This document shows, piece after piece, positions 26,105 to 35,208 of a DNA stretch of 37,843 nucleotides. Positions within the stretch are counted from its first letter, which is position 1, and each line of letters opens with the position of its first letter. This stretch comes from Candidatus Merdinaster equi (GTDB lineage: Bacteria; Bacillota; Clostridia; Lachnospirales; Lachnospiraceae): positions 1 through 37,843 of the forward strand of contig JAGHUF010000037.1 in NCBI GenBank assembly GCA_018064935.1, written 5' to 3'. The position numbers were made by a program, and so were the translations under genes. The notes beneath the pieces were generated by a model that saw only the letters and a list, made by a program, of their open reading frames with translations, had not been told where the DNA came from and did no database searches.

Positions 26105-26545
26105 ATGGAATTATCCAATTTAAGACCTGCAGCAGGTTCTGTTACAAGTGATAATTTTAGAAGAGGTCGTGGACATGGTTCAGGAAACGGCAAGACTGCT
26201 GGTAAGGGCCATAAGGGACAGAAAGCTCGTTCTGGAGCACCAAGACCTGGATTTGAAGGCGGTCAGATGCCTTTATACAGAAGAATTCCTAAGAGAGGAT
26301 TCACAAACAGAAACAGCAAGGAAATCGTTGCATTAAACCTTGACGTTCTTGAGCGTTTCGAGGATGGTGCAGATGTAACTGTTGACGCTTTAATCGAAAA
26401 AGGCATCATCAAAGATGCATGTGATGGTGTTAAGGTACTCGGAAACGGAGAATTAACCAAGAAGCTCAACGTTAAGGTGAACGCTTACAGCGCATCTGCA
26501 AAAGAAAAGATTGAGGCACTTGGTGGAACTGCTGAGGTGATCTAA
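26105..26545 (+). CDS. rplO: 50S ribosomal protein L15
   Basis: A 146-residue L15. The Gly/Arg/Lys-rich extended N-terminus ([19 protein letters not shown]) is typical. The stop overlaps the secY ATG (TAATG), the usual coupling that links ribosomal supply to translocon synthesis. Confidence 0.98.
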   Translation: MELSNLRPAAGSVTSDNFRRGRGHGSGNGKTAGKGHKGQKARSGAPRPGFEGGQMPLYRRIPKRGFTNRNSKEIVALNLDVLERFEDGADVTVDALIEKGIIKDACDGVKVLGNGELTKKLNVKVNAYSASAKEKIEALGGTAEVI

Positions 26546-27876
26546 TGTTCAAAACACTGAAGAATGCATTTAAGGTGAAGGACATTCGTAGTAGAATTCT
26601 TTTTACACTCTTAATGCTCGTTGTGATTCGTATAGGATCGCAGCTGCCGATGCCCGGTATTGATGCATCAGTTATTCAGAATTGGCTAAAAAGTAATTTA
26701 GGATCTGGTGATACGCTGAATTTCCTTTCAGCGTTCACCGGTGGATCTTTTGAAAAAATGTCAATTTTCGCGCTGAGTATTACACCGTACATCACTTCAT
26801 CAATTATCATTCAGCTCCTTACAATTGCAATTCCTAAGTTAGAGGAAATGCAGAGAGACGGAGAGGAAGGTAAGAAGAAGTTAGCAGCTATTACCAGATA
26901 TGTAACTGTTGTTCTTTCTCTTATTGAGTCTGCAGCAATGGCAATCGGATTTGGTAGTATGTTACAGCCTTATAACGCTTTCACCGTCATTGGTACGATT
27001 GCAGTACTGACAGCAGGAAGTTCAATCCTGATGTGGATTGGTGAGAGAATTACTGACAGAGGTATTGGAAACGGTATCTCAATAGTCCTGATAATTAACA
27101 TCATTTCAAGAATGCCTGAAGATATTAAGGGCTTGTATGATATGTTTATTCAGAGCCGTATCGATGAGAATAACATCGCAATGGCTGTTGTTGCAGGACT
27201 TGTTATTATAGCTATTATCCTTGTAGTAGTTGTACTGGTTATTATTCTTAATGACGGAGTTCGTAAGATTCCTGTTCAGTATGCTAAGAAACTTCAGGGT
27301 AGAAAGCTTGTAGGTGGCCAGACCACAAATATTCCTTTAAAGGTAAACACATCCGGAGTTATCCCGATTATCTTTGCTTCATCTTTGATGCAGCTTCCAA
27401 TTATGATTAGCTCCTTCTGTGGATATCAGGGAACAGGCGTATGGTCACATATCCTGAAAGGATTAAATTCAGGATGGTGGTTCAAGACAGGTAGTGATTT
27501 CATCTACACTATTGGACTTGTATTCTATATTGTACTTGTTCTGTTCTTTGCATATTTCTATACAGCGATTACATTTAATCCGCTTGAGGTATCAGAGAAT
27601 ATGAAGAAGCAGGGTGGATTTATTCCTGGTATCAGACCAGGAAAGCCAACCTCAGAGTATCTCCAGAGTGTTCTTAACTACATTATTTTCATCGGTGCAG
27701 TTGGACTTGTTATTGTAGCAGTTGTTCCAATTGTATGTAACGGTTTATTTAATGCTAGTGTTTCTTTTGGAGGAACAAGCTTAATCATCGTTGTATCAGT
27801 TATTCTTGAGACAATGAAACAGGTTGAGTCACAGATGCTTGTAAGAAATTACAAGGGCTTCTTAAATGACAAGTAA
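26545..27876 (+). CDS. secY: Preprotein translocase channel subunit SecY
   Basis: A 443-residue SecY with ten membrane helices. RIGSQLPMPGID in the first periplasmic segment, the cytoplasmic GERITDRGIGNGIS loop and the C-terminal PGIRPGKPTSEYL loop, where SecA and ribosomes bind, are conserved. With SecE and SecG it forms the general secretion channel. It has no separate promoter that I can see. A hairpin with a T-tract follows before adk. Confidence 0.98.
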   Translation: MFKTLKNAFKVKDIRSRILFTLLMLVVIRIGSQLPMPGIDASVIQNWLKSNLGSGDTLNFLSAFTGGSFEKMSIFALSITPYITSSIIIQLLTIAIPKLEEMQRDGEEGKKKLAAITRYVTVVLSLIESAAMAIGFGSMLQPYNAFTVIGTIAVLTAGSSILMWIGERITDRGIGNGISIVLIINIISRMPEDIKGLYDMFIQSRIDENNIAMAVVAGLVIIAIILVVVVLVIILNDGVRKIPVQYAKKLQGRKLVGGQTTNIPLKVNTSGVIPIIFASSLMQLPIMISSFCGYQGTGVWSHILKGLNSGWWFKTGSDFIYTIGLVFYIVLVLFFAYFYTAITFNPLEVSENMKKQGGFIPGIRPGKPTSEYLQSVLNYIIFIGAVGLVIVAVVPIVCNGLFNASVSFGGTSLIIVVSVILETMKQVESQMLVRNYKGFLNDK

Positions 27877-27899
27877 TTATTGAACATACAAAAGAAGTT

Positions 27900-27950
27900 T
27901 TGGCCTTAGCGGTTCTGCGTAAGTAGGACCGCTTTGCCAAGACGTTTTTT
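27900..27950 (+). terminator. Terminator-like hairpin between secY and adk
   Basis: TTGGC (27900-27904) pairs with GCCAA (27936-27940), and AGCGGTTCT (27908-27916) with AGGACCGCT (27925-27933) with one G-U pair. T6 follows at 27945-27950, four bases after the stem. Since essential genes follow without an obvious new promoter, it probably terminates only part of the transcripts. Confidence 0.6.
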
Positions 27951-27988
27951 GGTTTTTATCAAATCATATATAATCAAGGAGAGAAAAA

Positions 27989-28630
27989 ATGAAAATTATC
28001 ATGTTAGGTGCACCAGGTGCAGGAAAAGGAACACAGGCTAAAATGATCGCTGACAAGTATAAGGTTCCTCATATTTCAACAGGCGATATTTTCAGAGCAA
28101 ACATTAAGAATGGAACAGAGCTTGGAATGGAAGCTAAGAAGTATATGGATGCAGGACAGCTTGTTCCAGATGAGCTTACTGTTAAGATTCTCCTTGACAG
28201 AGTTGCTAATCCTGATTGTGAAAACGGATATGTTTTGGATGGTTTCCCAAGAACAATTCCTCAGGCAGAAGTTTTGGACAAAGCTCTTACTGAGAAGGGT
28301 GAGGCAATTGATTATGCAATTGATGTAGATGTTCCAGATGAGAATATTATTAATAGAATGAGTGGACGTCGTGCATGTCTTGCATGTGGAGCAACATATC
28401 ACATTGTTCATATTCCACCTAAGACTGAGGGAGTATGTGACAGATGTGGACAGGCACTTGTTCTTCGTGATGATGATAAGCCTGAGACTGTTAAGAAGAG
28501 ACTTGATGTTTATCATGCTCAGACTCAGCCACTTATTGATTTCTACACTGCAAAAGGAATTCTTAAGAGTGTAAATGGAACAGTACCTATGGAAGAAGTT
28601 TTCGAATCGATTGTTAAGATTCTTGGTTAA
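27989..28630 (+). CDS. adk: Adenylate kinase
   Basis: A 213-residue long-form adenylate kinase, [17 protein letters not shown] with P-loop GAPGAGKGT at 7-15. The LID domain carries four zinc ligands, C130, C133, C150 and C153. [11 protein letters not shown] is the conserved nucleotide-binding segment. It interconverts ATP plus AMP and two ADP in the cytosol. It is in its usual place between secY and map; AAGGAGAG lies upstream of the ATG. Confidence 0.97.
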   Translation: MKIIMLGAPGAGKGTQAKMIADKYKVPHISTGDIFRANIKNGTELGMEAKKYMDAGQLVPDELTVKILLDRVANPDCENGYVLDGFPRTIPQAEVLDKALTEKGEAIDYAIDVDVPDENIINRMSGRRACLACGATYHIVHIPPKTEGVCDRCGQALVLRDDDKPETVKKRLDVYHAQTQPLIDFYTAKGILKSVNGTVPMEEVFESIVKILG

Positions 28631-28645
28631 TAGAGGCATTCCAAA

Positions 28646-29404
28646 ATGGCTGTAAATATAAAATCTCCAAGAGAAATCGAATTGATGAGAGAGTCCTGCA
28701 GAATTTTATCGGGTGTATTTGATGAGATGGCGCAGGCACTTAAACCGGGCATGACGACGAAGGATGTTGATATTCTTGGTGAGTCACTTATCAGAAAAGC
28801 AGGTTGTATTCCAAACTTCAAGAACTATAATGGTTATCCGGCATCAATCTGCGTATCTGTGAATGATGAAGTTGTGCATGGCATACCTAATAAAAAGCAT
28901 GTTATAAAAGAAGGCGATATAGTAAGCCTTGATGCTGGTTTAATCTACAAAGGCTATCATTCAGATATGGCAAGAACCTTTGGAGTAGGTAATATTTCGA
29001 AGGAAGCGCAGCTTTTAATTGAGAGAACCAAGCAAAGCTTTTTTGAGGGTATCAAGATGGCAAAAGCAGGTAATCACTTGTTTGATATATCTAATGCCAT
29101 TGATGATTACATTTCTCAATTTGGATATGGAATTGTAAAAGATCTTGTTGGACATGGTATCGGAACCAAGCTTCATGAGGATCCACAGATTCCTAATTTC
29201 CGTCAGAAGAGAAGAGGTGTTCTTCTTCAGCCGGGTATGACACTTGCGATTGAGCCAATGATTAATGAGGGCGGTTGGCAGGTAGTATTCCTAGATGATG
29301 ACTGGACAGTTGTTACAGAAGATGGATCTCTTTCAGCTCATTATGAGAATACAATACTTATAACTGATGGTGAGCCTGAGATAATGACACTTGGTAAATA
29401 CTAG
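28646..29404 (+). CDS. map: Type I methionine aminopeptidase
   Basis: A 252-residue type I enzyme. The five metal ligands are readable as D96, D107, H170, E203 and E234, in LDAG, HSDMART, GHGIG, IEPM and YENT contexts. It removes the initiator methionine from nascent proteins. It lacks the N-terminal zinc-finger extension. It follows adk by 15 nt; AGAGGCA is the weak ribosome binding site. A KOW-domain gene often found after map in Clostridia is absent. Confidence 0.97.
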   Translation: MAVNIKSPREIELMRESCRILSGVFDEMAQALKPGMTTKDVDILGESLIRKAGCIPNFKNYNGYPASICVSVNDEVVHGIPNKKHVIKEGDIVSLDAGLIYKGYHSDMARTFGVGNISKEAQLLIERTKQSFFEGIKMAKAGNHLFDISNAIDDYISQFGYGIVKDLVGHGIGTKLHEDPQIPNFRQKRRGVLLQPGMTLAIEPMINEGGWQVVFLDDDWTVVTEDGSLSAHYENTILITDGEPEIMTLGKY

Positions 29405-29454
29405 ATTAAGTATTATATAGAAGAAACAGGATTAAGAATATAGGAGTAAATTGC

Positions 29455-29673
29455 ATGTCAAAAAACGATGTAATCGAAATTGAAGGCGTAGTAGTTGAAA
29501 AGCTTCCAAACACAATGTTCCAGGTTGAGCTTGAGAATGGACACAGAGTGCTTGCACATATCAGTGGTAAGCTTCGTCAGAATTTCATTCGTATCCTTCC
29601 GGGTGATAAGGTTACTCTTGAGTTATCACCATACGATCTTTCCAAGGGAAGAATCATCTGGAGAGATAAATAG
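29455..29673 (+). CDS. infA: Translation initiation factor IF-1
   Basis: A 72-residue OB-fold protein with [19 protein letters not shown] and [16 protein letters not shown], the standard IF-1 sequence and length. It blocks the 30S A site during initiation. AGGAG lies 9 nt before the ATG. The next gene, rpmJ, has its own strong promoter in the 157-nt gap. Confidence 0.98.
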   Translation: MSKNDVIEIEGVVVEKLPNTMFQVELENGHRVLAHISGKLRQNFIRILPGDKVTLELSPYDLSKGRIIWRDK

Positions 29674-29766
29674 AATTCTTTATTTAAAGAGTTGGCAATA
29701 TGTTTTCAGGAGTATAAAATGGAAAAACCCGCCATGGAATGCTCGTAACCCACTGAAAAATAAGTG

Positions 29767-29795
29767 TTGCATTATATAAAACTCGATGATATAAT
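29767..29795 (+). promoter_or_regulatory. Strong internal promoter before rpmJ
   Basis: TTGCAT (29767-29772), a 17-nt spacer and a perfect TATAAT (29790-29795) preceded by TGA, giving an extended -10. Transcription would start near 29802, with AAAGGAGGG at 29816-29824 as the rpmJ ribosome binding site. This should drive rpmJ and the alpha operon independently of the S10 promoter. Confidence 0.75.
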
Positions 29796-29830
29796 CAACT
29801 TCGGTCTGTTTTTGAAAGGAGGGTTTTGCC

Positions 29831-29944
29831 GTGAAAGTAAGATCATCAGTAAAACCGATTTGCGAGAAGTGCAAAGTTATTAAGAGAAAAGGGAGAATCA
29901 TGATTATCTGTGAGAATCCCAAGCACAAGCAGAGACAGGGTTAA
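29831..29944 (+). CDS. rpmJ: 50S ribosomal protein L36, zinc type
   Basis: A 37-residue L36 read from GTG 29831: [18 protein letters not shown], then a basic stretch, ending KHKQRQG. The zinc ligands C11, C14, C27 and H32 are all present, so this is the zinc-containing form. AAAGGAGGG upstream fixes the start. It is easily missed by its size. It sits in the usual place between infA and rpsM. Confidence 0.97.
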   Translation: MKVRSSVKPICEKCKVIKRKGRIMIICENPKHKQRQG

Positions 29945-29956
29945 TCCCTAATGGAA

Positions 29957-30099
29957 GACAAGAGTAACATCTTGTCTGTTTGTGTTAAAAAAGTTTGGCT
30001 ACAGCGTTATTCGCTGTTTAATCTACGTAGAAGAGCCTACGGAAGATTACTTTTTGATACCGAGGAAAGTGTATCGGAAAGATCGGATAGTGATATCCG
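29957..30099 (+). ncRNA. Five-hairpin leader of the rpsM-rpoA (alpha) operon
   Basis: A 288-nt gap between rpmJ and rpsM holds consecutive stems: GACAAGA/TCTTGTC (29957-29976), ACAGCG/CGCTGT (30001-30017), CGTAG/CTACG (30026-30041), GATAC/GTATC (30056-30075) and CGGATA/TATCCG (30084-30099). The remainder to 30232 has two GCCCCT copies (30131, 30164) and the rpsM ribosome binding site GAAAGGA. S4 controls the alpha operon through its leader in E. coli; rpsD is in this operon, so S4 is the natural candidate, but this structure is not matched to a known class. Confidence 0.55.
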
Positions 30100-30232
30100 G
30101 TTGGGTTTATTTCTATATTATATGAAAGAAGCCCCTATCATTTAGTAAACTATAATGTATTTTGCCCCTTAAGCTTTTGTGGCCTATCAGTAAGAGGACG
30201 TAAAGTACGCAAAACGAAAGGAAACAAGAAAA

Positions 30233-30601
30233 ATGGCTCGTATTGCAGGTGTTGATTTACCTAGAGACAAGCGCGTTGAGATCGGACTTACCTATATCTA
30301 TGGTATTGGTCGTGTAACATCAGATAAGATCTTAGCTGCAGCAAAAGTTAACCCAGATACTCGTGTCAGAGACCTGACAGATGATGAGGTTAAGAGAATT
30401 AGTGAAGTAATTGAAGCAGATTACATGGTAGAAGGTGATCTTCGTAGAGAGGTTGCTCTTAACATTAAGAGACTTCAGGAGATTGGTTGCTACAGAGGTA
30501 TTCGTCATAGAAAGGGACTTCCAGTTCGTGGTCAGAAGACTAAGACAAATGCTAGAACAAGAAAAGGTCCCAAGAAGACTATTGCAAATAAGAAGAAGTA
30601 A
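30233..30601 (+). CDS. rpsM: 30S ribosomal protein S13
   Basis: A 122-residue S13 ([20 protein letters not shown], then [14 protein letters not shown] and [12 protein letters not shown]). It forms the head bridge to the 50S and contacts P-site tRNA. It is the first gene of the alpha operon. Confidence 0.98.
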   Translation: MARIAGVDLPRDKRVEIGLTYIYGIGRVTSDKILAAAKVNPDTRVRDLTDDEVKRISEVIEADYMVEGDLRREVALNIKRLQEIGCYRGIRHRKGLPVRGQKTKTNARTRKGPKKTIANKKK

Positions 30602-30638
30602 TTATATTAGTTTATTTAGGAAAGTAGGTTAGTTTAAA

Positions 30639-31034
30639 ATGGCAAAACAGGTTGCAAAGAAAGCTACTAAGAAGCGCGTCAGAAAAAACGTTGAACATGG
30701 ACAGGCACATATCCAGGCATCCTTCAACAATACTATCGTTACATTAACAGATAGCGAAGGAAATGCAATTAGCTGGGCATCTGCTGGTGGTCTTGGATTT
30801 AGAGGTTCAAAGAAATCTACTCCTTATGCTGCACAGATGGCTGCAGAGACAGCTGCAAAAGCTGCTCTTCCTTCAGGACTTAAGTCAGTAGATGTTATGG
30901 TAAAGGGCCCAGGTTCAGGCCGTGAAGCTGCAATTCGTGCACTTCAGGCAAATGGAATCCAGGTTGTAAGTATCAGGGACGTAACCCCTGTACCTCACAA
31001 TGGATGTCGTCCTCCAAAGCGTCGTCGTGTGTAG
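30639..31034 (+). CDS. rpsK: 30S ribosomal protein S11
   Basis: A 131-residue S11 ([19 protein letters not shown], then [14 protein letters not shown] and [13 protein letters not shown] at the end). It lies on the 30S platform near the E site. The ribosome binding site is weak (AGGAAAG at 30617-30623). Confidence 0.98.
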   Translation: MAKQVAKKATKKRVRKNVEHGQAHIQASFNNTIVTLTDSEGNAISWASAGGLGFRGSKKSTPYAAQMAAETAAKAALPSGLKSVDVMVKGPGSGREAAIRALQANGIQVVSIRDVTPVPHNGCRPPKRRRV

Positions 31035-31123
31035 TACCCTTATATAGTGATTCTATTATAAATATATTTTATTACGTTGGATGAAGGCATTATGCTGTAA
31101 ACAACATAGGAGGTAAATTTAAA

Positions 31124-31717
31124 ATGGCAGTAAACAAAGTTCCCGTATTAAAGAGATGTAGATCTCTTGATCTCGATCCTGTATTTCTTGGTTATGACAA
31201 GAAGTCAAACAGAAAGAGCGCAAGAGCTGGTAAGAAGAAGAGTGAGTACGCTACTCAGCTTATCGAGAAGCAGAAGGCTAAGTTCATCTATGGCGTACTT
31301 GAGAAGCCTTTCCGTAACTACTATGAGAAGGCTGATAGAATGAAGGGTATGACCGGTGAGAACCTCATGATCATGCTTGAGTCAAGACTGGATAATGTTG
31401 TATTCAGAATGGGATTCGCAAGAACAAGAAGAGAAGCTCGTCAGGTTGTAGATCATAAGCACATCCTTGTAAATGGTAAGCAGGTAAACATTCCTTCATA
31501 CCTTGTAAAAGCAGGTGATGTAATTGAAATCAGAGAGAAGTCAAAGAGCCTTCAGAGATATAAGGATATTGTTGAGGTAACAGGCGGAAGACTTACTCCT
31601 GAATGGGTTGAGGTTGACCTTGAAGCACTTAAGGGTACCGTAAAAGAGCTTCCTAGAAGAGAAGCAATCGATGTTCCCGTAAACGAAATGCTTATTGTCG
31701 AGTTGTATTCTAAATAA
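31124..31717 (+). CDS. rpsD: 30S ribosomal protein S4
   Basis: A 197-residue S4, the form without the N-terminal zinc cysteines (only C12). The S4 RNA-binding domain is at about 88-150 ([19 protein letters not shown], then [20 protein letters not shown]). It nucleates 30S assembly and is the probable autoregulator of this operon. An 89-nt AT-rich gap lies upstream; AGGAGG is at 31110-31115. Confidence 0.97.
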   Translation: MAVNKVPVLKRCRSLDLDPVFLGYDKKSNRKSARAGKKKSEYATQLIEKQKAKFIYGVLEKPFRNYYEKADRMKGMTGENLMIMLESRLDNVVFRMGFARTRREARQVVDHKHILVNGKQVNIPSYLVKAGDVIEIREKSKSLQRYKDIVEVTGGRLTPEWVEVDLEALKGTVKELPRREAIDVPVNEMLIVELYSK

Positions 31718-31759
31718 TGATATAGCAAAGACACATAAGTTTATAAGGAGGGTATACAA

Positions 31760-32719
31760 GTGTTTGAGTTTGATAAGCCGAATATTGAGGTTGCTGAAAT
31801 CTCAGAAGATAAGAGGTATGGTAAGTTCGTAGTTGAGCCTTTAGAGCGTGGCTATGGAATTACATTAGGTAACTCCTTAAGAAGAATCATGCTTGCATCA
31901 CTTCCAGGTGCTGCAGTAAGCAAGATTAAGATCGAGGGCGTTCTTCATGAGTTCTCATCCATCCCTGGCGTAAAAGAGGATGTTACTGAGATTATCATGA
32001 ATATTAAGAACCTTGCAATTAAGAACACAAGCTCTACAGATGAAGAGAAAACAGCTTATATTGATTTCTCAGGAGAGGGCGTTGTTAAGGCTTCAGATAT
32101 CCGTGTTGACCAGGATATTGAGATTATGAATCCTGATCAGGTTATTGCTACTCTTAGTGGTGGCAAGGATGCTAGACTGTATATGGAACTTACCATTACA
32201 AAGGGCAGAGGATATGTGAGCGCTGATAAGAATAAGGGCGAAGGTCTTGATATCGGTGTAATCGCAATCGATTCTATCTACACACCAGTAGAGAGAGTAA
32301 ATGTTACTGTTGAGAATACTCGTGTTGGTCAGGTGACTGACTACGATAAGCTCACAATTGATGTTAATACTAACGGAACAATTGATCCTGAAGAGGCAAT
32401 CAGTCTTGCAGCTAAGGTTCTTTCAGAGCATCTGATGCTGTTCATCAATCTGTCTGAGAATGCAAAGAATGTACAGATCATTAATGATCCTAAGGCAGAT
32501 GAGGCTAAGACAATTGTTGCTATGAGCATTGATGAACTTGAACTCTCAGTTCGTTCATACAACTGCTTAAAGAGAGCAGGAATCAATACTGTTCAGGAGC
32601 TTATTGATAAGAGCCCAGATGATATGATGAAGGTTCGTAACCTTGGTCGTAAGTCACTTGGGGAAGTTCTTAACAAGTTAGATGATCTTGGTCTTCAGCT
32701 TAAAAATGCTGAGAACTAA
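31760..32719 (+). CDS. rpoA: RNA polymerase alpha subunit
   Basis: A 319-residue alpha subunit. It starts at GTG 31760 after AAGGAGG. The N-terminal assembly domain has [20 protein letters not shown]; the C-terminal domain (about 248-312), with [14 protein letters not shown] and [13 protein letters not shown], binds UP elements and activators. Length is normal. Confidence 0.98.
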   Translation: MFEFDKPNIEVAEISEDKRYGKFVVEPLERGYGITLGNSLRRIMLASLPGAAVSKIKIEGVLHEFSSIPGVKEDVTEIIMNIKNLAIKNTSSTDEEKTAYIDFSGEGVVKASDIRVDQDIEIMNPDQVIATLSGGKDARLYMELTITKGRGYVSADKNKGEGLDIGVIAIDSIYTPVERVNVTVENTRVGQVTDYDKLTIDVNTNGTIDPEEAISLAAKVLSEHLMLFINLSENAKNVQIINDPKADEAKTIVAMSIDELELSVRSYNCLKRAGINTVQELIDKSPDDMMKVRNLGRKSLGEVLNKLDDLGLQLKNAEN

Positions 32720-32827
32720 TTAGAAACTAAAGGCGTATCTGATAAGACCAAAGAGCGCAGGTACATAAATATTTCGTGTCCGATAAATCCGAAGTGTGTG
32801 GGCGCGCGTCATGAGAGGAGATTAAAC

Positions 32828-33364
32828 ATGGCAATGTATAGAAAGCTTGGAAGAACTTCAAGCCAGAGAAAAGCACTTATTCGTAACCAGGTAACTGCAC
32901 TGCTTGAGAATGGCAGAATTATGACTACCGAAGCTAGAGCTAAGGAAGTTCAGAAGCAGGTTGAGCCACTTATCGCACTTGCTGTTAAGGAAAAAGACAA
33001 CTTTGATACCGTTGAGGTAGAAGCTAAGGTTGCTAGAAAAGACAAAGATGGCAAGCGTGTTAAGGAAGAGAAGGACGGCAAGAAGGTTACAGTATATGAT
33101 ACAGTAAAGAAGACCATCAAGAAGGATCAGCCTTCAAGACTTCATGCTAGAAGACAGATGAACAAGGTTCTTTACTCTGTAACAGAAGTACCTGAAGCAG
33201 CAGCTGGTAAGAAGAGAAATACTAAGACTGTTGATCTTGCAAATAAGTTGTTTGATGAGATCGCACCTAAGTATGTTGGACGTAACGGTGGTTACACAAG
33301 AGTGATCAAAGTTGGTCAGCGTAAGGGTGATGCAGCAATGGTAGTTGTTCTTGAGCTTGTTTAA
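32828..33364 (+). CDS. rplQ: 50S ribosomal protein L17 with insertion
   Basis: A 178-residue L17, against about 115-130 in most bacteria. The conserved core is present at both ends: KLGRTSSQRKALIRNQVTAL near the start, then LHARRQMNKVLY and RNGGYTRVIKVGQRKGDAA. Between residues about 57 and 103 lies an extra, lysine- and acid-rich segment with little hydrophobic content. ATG 32828 is chosen because AGGAG at 32816-32820 is well placed; ten further upstream codons from GTG 32798 are unlikely. It surrounds the tunnel exit. Confidence 0.95.
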   Translation: MAMYRKLGRTSSQRKALIRNQVTALLENGRIMTTEARAKEVQKQVEPLIALAVKEKDNFDTVEVEAKVARKDKDGKRVKEEKDGKKVTVYDTVKKTIKKDQPSRLHARRQMNKVLYSVTEVPEAAAGKKRNTKTVDLANKLFDEIAPKYVGRNGGYTRVIKVGQRKGDAAMVVVLELV

Positions 33365-33402
33365 TTATAAGGCAGAGCATACTATAATAAGTACAATTAT
33401 GC

Positions 33403-33439
33403 ATGAGGCGTGTGGATATAGTCCATGCGCCTCATTTTA
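33403..33439 (+). terminator. Terminator between rplQ and ecfA1
   Basis: ATGAGGCG (33403-33410) pairs with CGCCTCAT (33428-33435), and the inner TGGA with TCCA, around a small loop. TTTT follows the stem (T at 33435-33438), then AT-rich sequence. The open frame of the next gene extends through it, but that part is not its start. Transcription of the ECF genes must partly read through. Confidence 0.7.
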
Positions 33440-33450
33440 TAATATTAGAT

Positions 33451-34311
33451 ATGAAAATAATAAAGACAGAAAATTTGTCGTTTGACTATATAAGAAGAGA
33501 CGAAGAAGGCAATGTTGAGGGAATAACTCGTGCTGTTGACAGTGTTGATCTTGAAGTTGAGGCAGGTCAGTTTATTGCTATTCTGGGACATAACGGATCT
33601 GGAAAATCAACTTTTGCCAAGCATTTGAATGCACTGCTGTTTCCAACGGAAGGATTTGTTTACGTCGACGGAAAATGCACAGATAATGATGAAGATATTC
33701 TTTCAATTCGTCAAAGCGCGGGAATGGTATTTCAGAATCCTGACAATCAGATAATAGGCCAGGTTGTGGAAGAAGATGTTGGATTTGGACCAGAAAATCT
33801 GGGAGTTCCTACAGCTGAAATCTGGGAGCGTGTAGAGATGGCGCTGGAAAAGGTTGGAATGTTAGAATATCGTAAGAATTCTCCTAATAGATTATCTGGT
33901 GGGCAGAAACAGAGGGTTTCAATCGCTGGTGTGATTGCAATGAAACCTAAGTGCATAATACTTGATGAACCAACTGCCATGCTTGATCCTATAGGTAGAA
34001 GAGAAGTAATTGCGGCTGTGACAGAGTTGAAGGAAAAAGATGGAATCACAGTCATATTAATTACTCACTACATGGATGAAGTAATCGGTGCAGATAAAGT
34101 ATTTGTTATGGATTCTGGTCATATTGAGATGAGTGGATCACCCAAAGAGATTTTTGCAAGAGTAAGTGAGCTGAAGGCATTAAGACTTGATGTTCCGCAA
34201 GTTACTCTTTTGGCAGATGAATTAAGAAAAAAAGGATTGAATCTTCCGGAGGGTATTATTACCCGGGAGGAATTTGTTTCTGAAATGTTAAAAATAAGAA
34301 ACAATAATTAG
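33451..34311 (+). CDS. ecfA1: Energy-coupling factor transporter ATPase EcfA1
   Basis: A 286-residue ABC ATPase. Walker A GHNGSGKST is at residues 46-54, the signature is LSGGQKQRV, and Walker B is CIILDEPTAMLDP. An extra segment near IRRDEEGNVEGITR in the first strands is typical of EcfA1. With EcfA2 and EcfT it energises shared vitamin transport; substrate-binding S components are elsewhere. ATG 33451 is preferred because ATG 33403 lies in the terminator stem. It has no clear Shine-Dalgarno sequence. Confidence 0.93.
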   Translation: MKIIKTENLSFDYIRRDEEGNVEGITRAVDSVDLEVEAGQFIAILGHNGSGKSTFAKHLNALLFPTEGFVYVDGKCTDNDEDILSIRQSAGMVFQNPDNQIIGQVVEEDVGFGPENLGVPTAEIWERVEMALEKVGMLEYRKNSPNRLSGGQKQRVSIAGVIAMKPKCIILDEPTAMLDPIGRREVIAAVTELKEKDGITVILITHYMDEVIGADKVFVMDSGHIEMSGSPKEIFARVSELKALRLDVPQVTLLADELRKKGLNLPEGIITREEFVSEMLKIRNNN

Positions 34312-34348
34312 TAGCGAGTAGACAGTTATTCGCTTAAGGGATGACAAA

Positions 34349-35191
34349 ATGGCAATAATTCTAGACCATGTGTCCTATGCATATGATAAGGACAACCCAG
34401 AAAAGAAAGCAATTGACGATGTGAGTCTTCATATTAAAGACGGACAATTCATCGGACTAATTGGTCATACAGGATCTGGAAAATCAACTTTAATACAGCA
34501 TTTTAATGGGCTTATTGCTCCGACCTCAGGGAATGTGTACTTTGATGGTAAGAATATTCATGATAAGGAGTACGATTTAAGGGCACTCAGAACAAAAGTG
34601 GGACTCGTATTCCAATATCCTGAGCATCAACTGTTTGAGATGGATGTGTTTTCAGACGTTTGTTTTGGACCGAAGAATCAAGGGCTTAGTAAGAAAGATT
34701 CAGAGCTGAGAGCATATGAAGCCCTGAAGCTTGTAGGTCTTGAGGATGAGTACTTCTATCAGCCGCCTTTTGAATTATCTGGAGGACAGAAAAGAAGAGT
34801 AGCAATTGCGGGCGTACTTGCAATGAAACCGAGTGTTCTTGTGTTAGACGAGCCCACAGCAGGCCTTGATCCGAAAGGAAGAGACGAGATTCTTGATCAG
34901 ATTGAGAAAATGCAGAAGGAAACGGGGATTACCGTTATTCTCGTTTCACATAGCATGGAGGACGTTGCCAGATATGTTGAGAGACTGATAGTTATGGACG
35001 ATGGCAAAATAATGTATGATGATACACCAAGAAATGTCTTTTCGTATTGTGATGAACTTGAAGCTATGGGACTTGCAGCGCCGCAGGTAACATATATTAT
35101 GAGAGATTTGAAAAAAGCTGGATTTCCTGTGAAAACAAATCTGATTTCTGTCATAGAGGCAACAGATGAAATCCTGAACAAAGTAAGATAA
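34349..35191 (+). CDS. ecfA2: Energy-coupling factor transporter ATPase EcfA2
   Basis: A 280-residue ABC ATPase with Walker A GHTGSGKST near residue 37, signature ELSGGQKRRVAIAG and Walker B VLVLDEPTAGLDP. The Q-loop segment GLVFQYPEHQLFE is typical of EcfA2. It pairs with EcfA1 as a heterodimer beneath EcfT. AAGGGAT at 34336-34342 is the likely ribosome binding site; the 37-nt gap shows no terminator. Confidence 0.95.
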   Translation: MAIILDHVSYAYDKDNPEKKAIDDVSLHIKDGQFIGLIGHTGSGKSTLIQHFNGLIAPTSGNVYFDGKNIHDKEYDLRALRTKVGLVFQYPEHQLFEMDVFSDVCFGPKNQGLSKKDSELRAYEALKLVGLEDEYFYQPPFELSGGQKRRVAIAGVLAMKPSVLVLDEPTAGLDPKGRDEILDQIEKMQKETGITVILVSHSMEDVARYVERLIVMDDGKIMYDDTPRNVFSYCDELEAMGLAAPQVTYIMRDLKKAGFPVKTNLISVIEATDEILNKVR

Positions 35192-35208
35192 ACGTGGTAT
35201 TAGAATAA

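Noticed and set aside
29951-30145. 64-codon open frame in the rpmJ-rpsM gap
   Set aside because: It lacks a proper ribosome binding site, runs through all the leader hairpins and resembles no family; the region reads better as structured RNA.
33403-33450. N-terminal extension of EcfA1 from ATG 33403
   Set aside because: That ATG is the first base of a terminator stem; the protein family starts at the position of ATG 33451.
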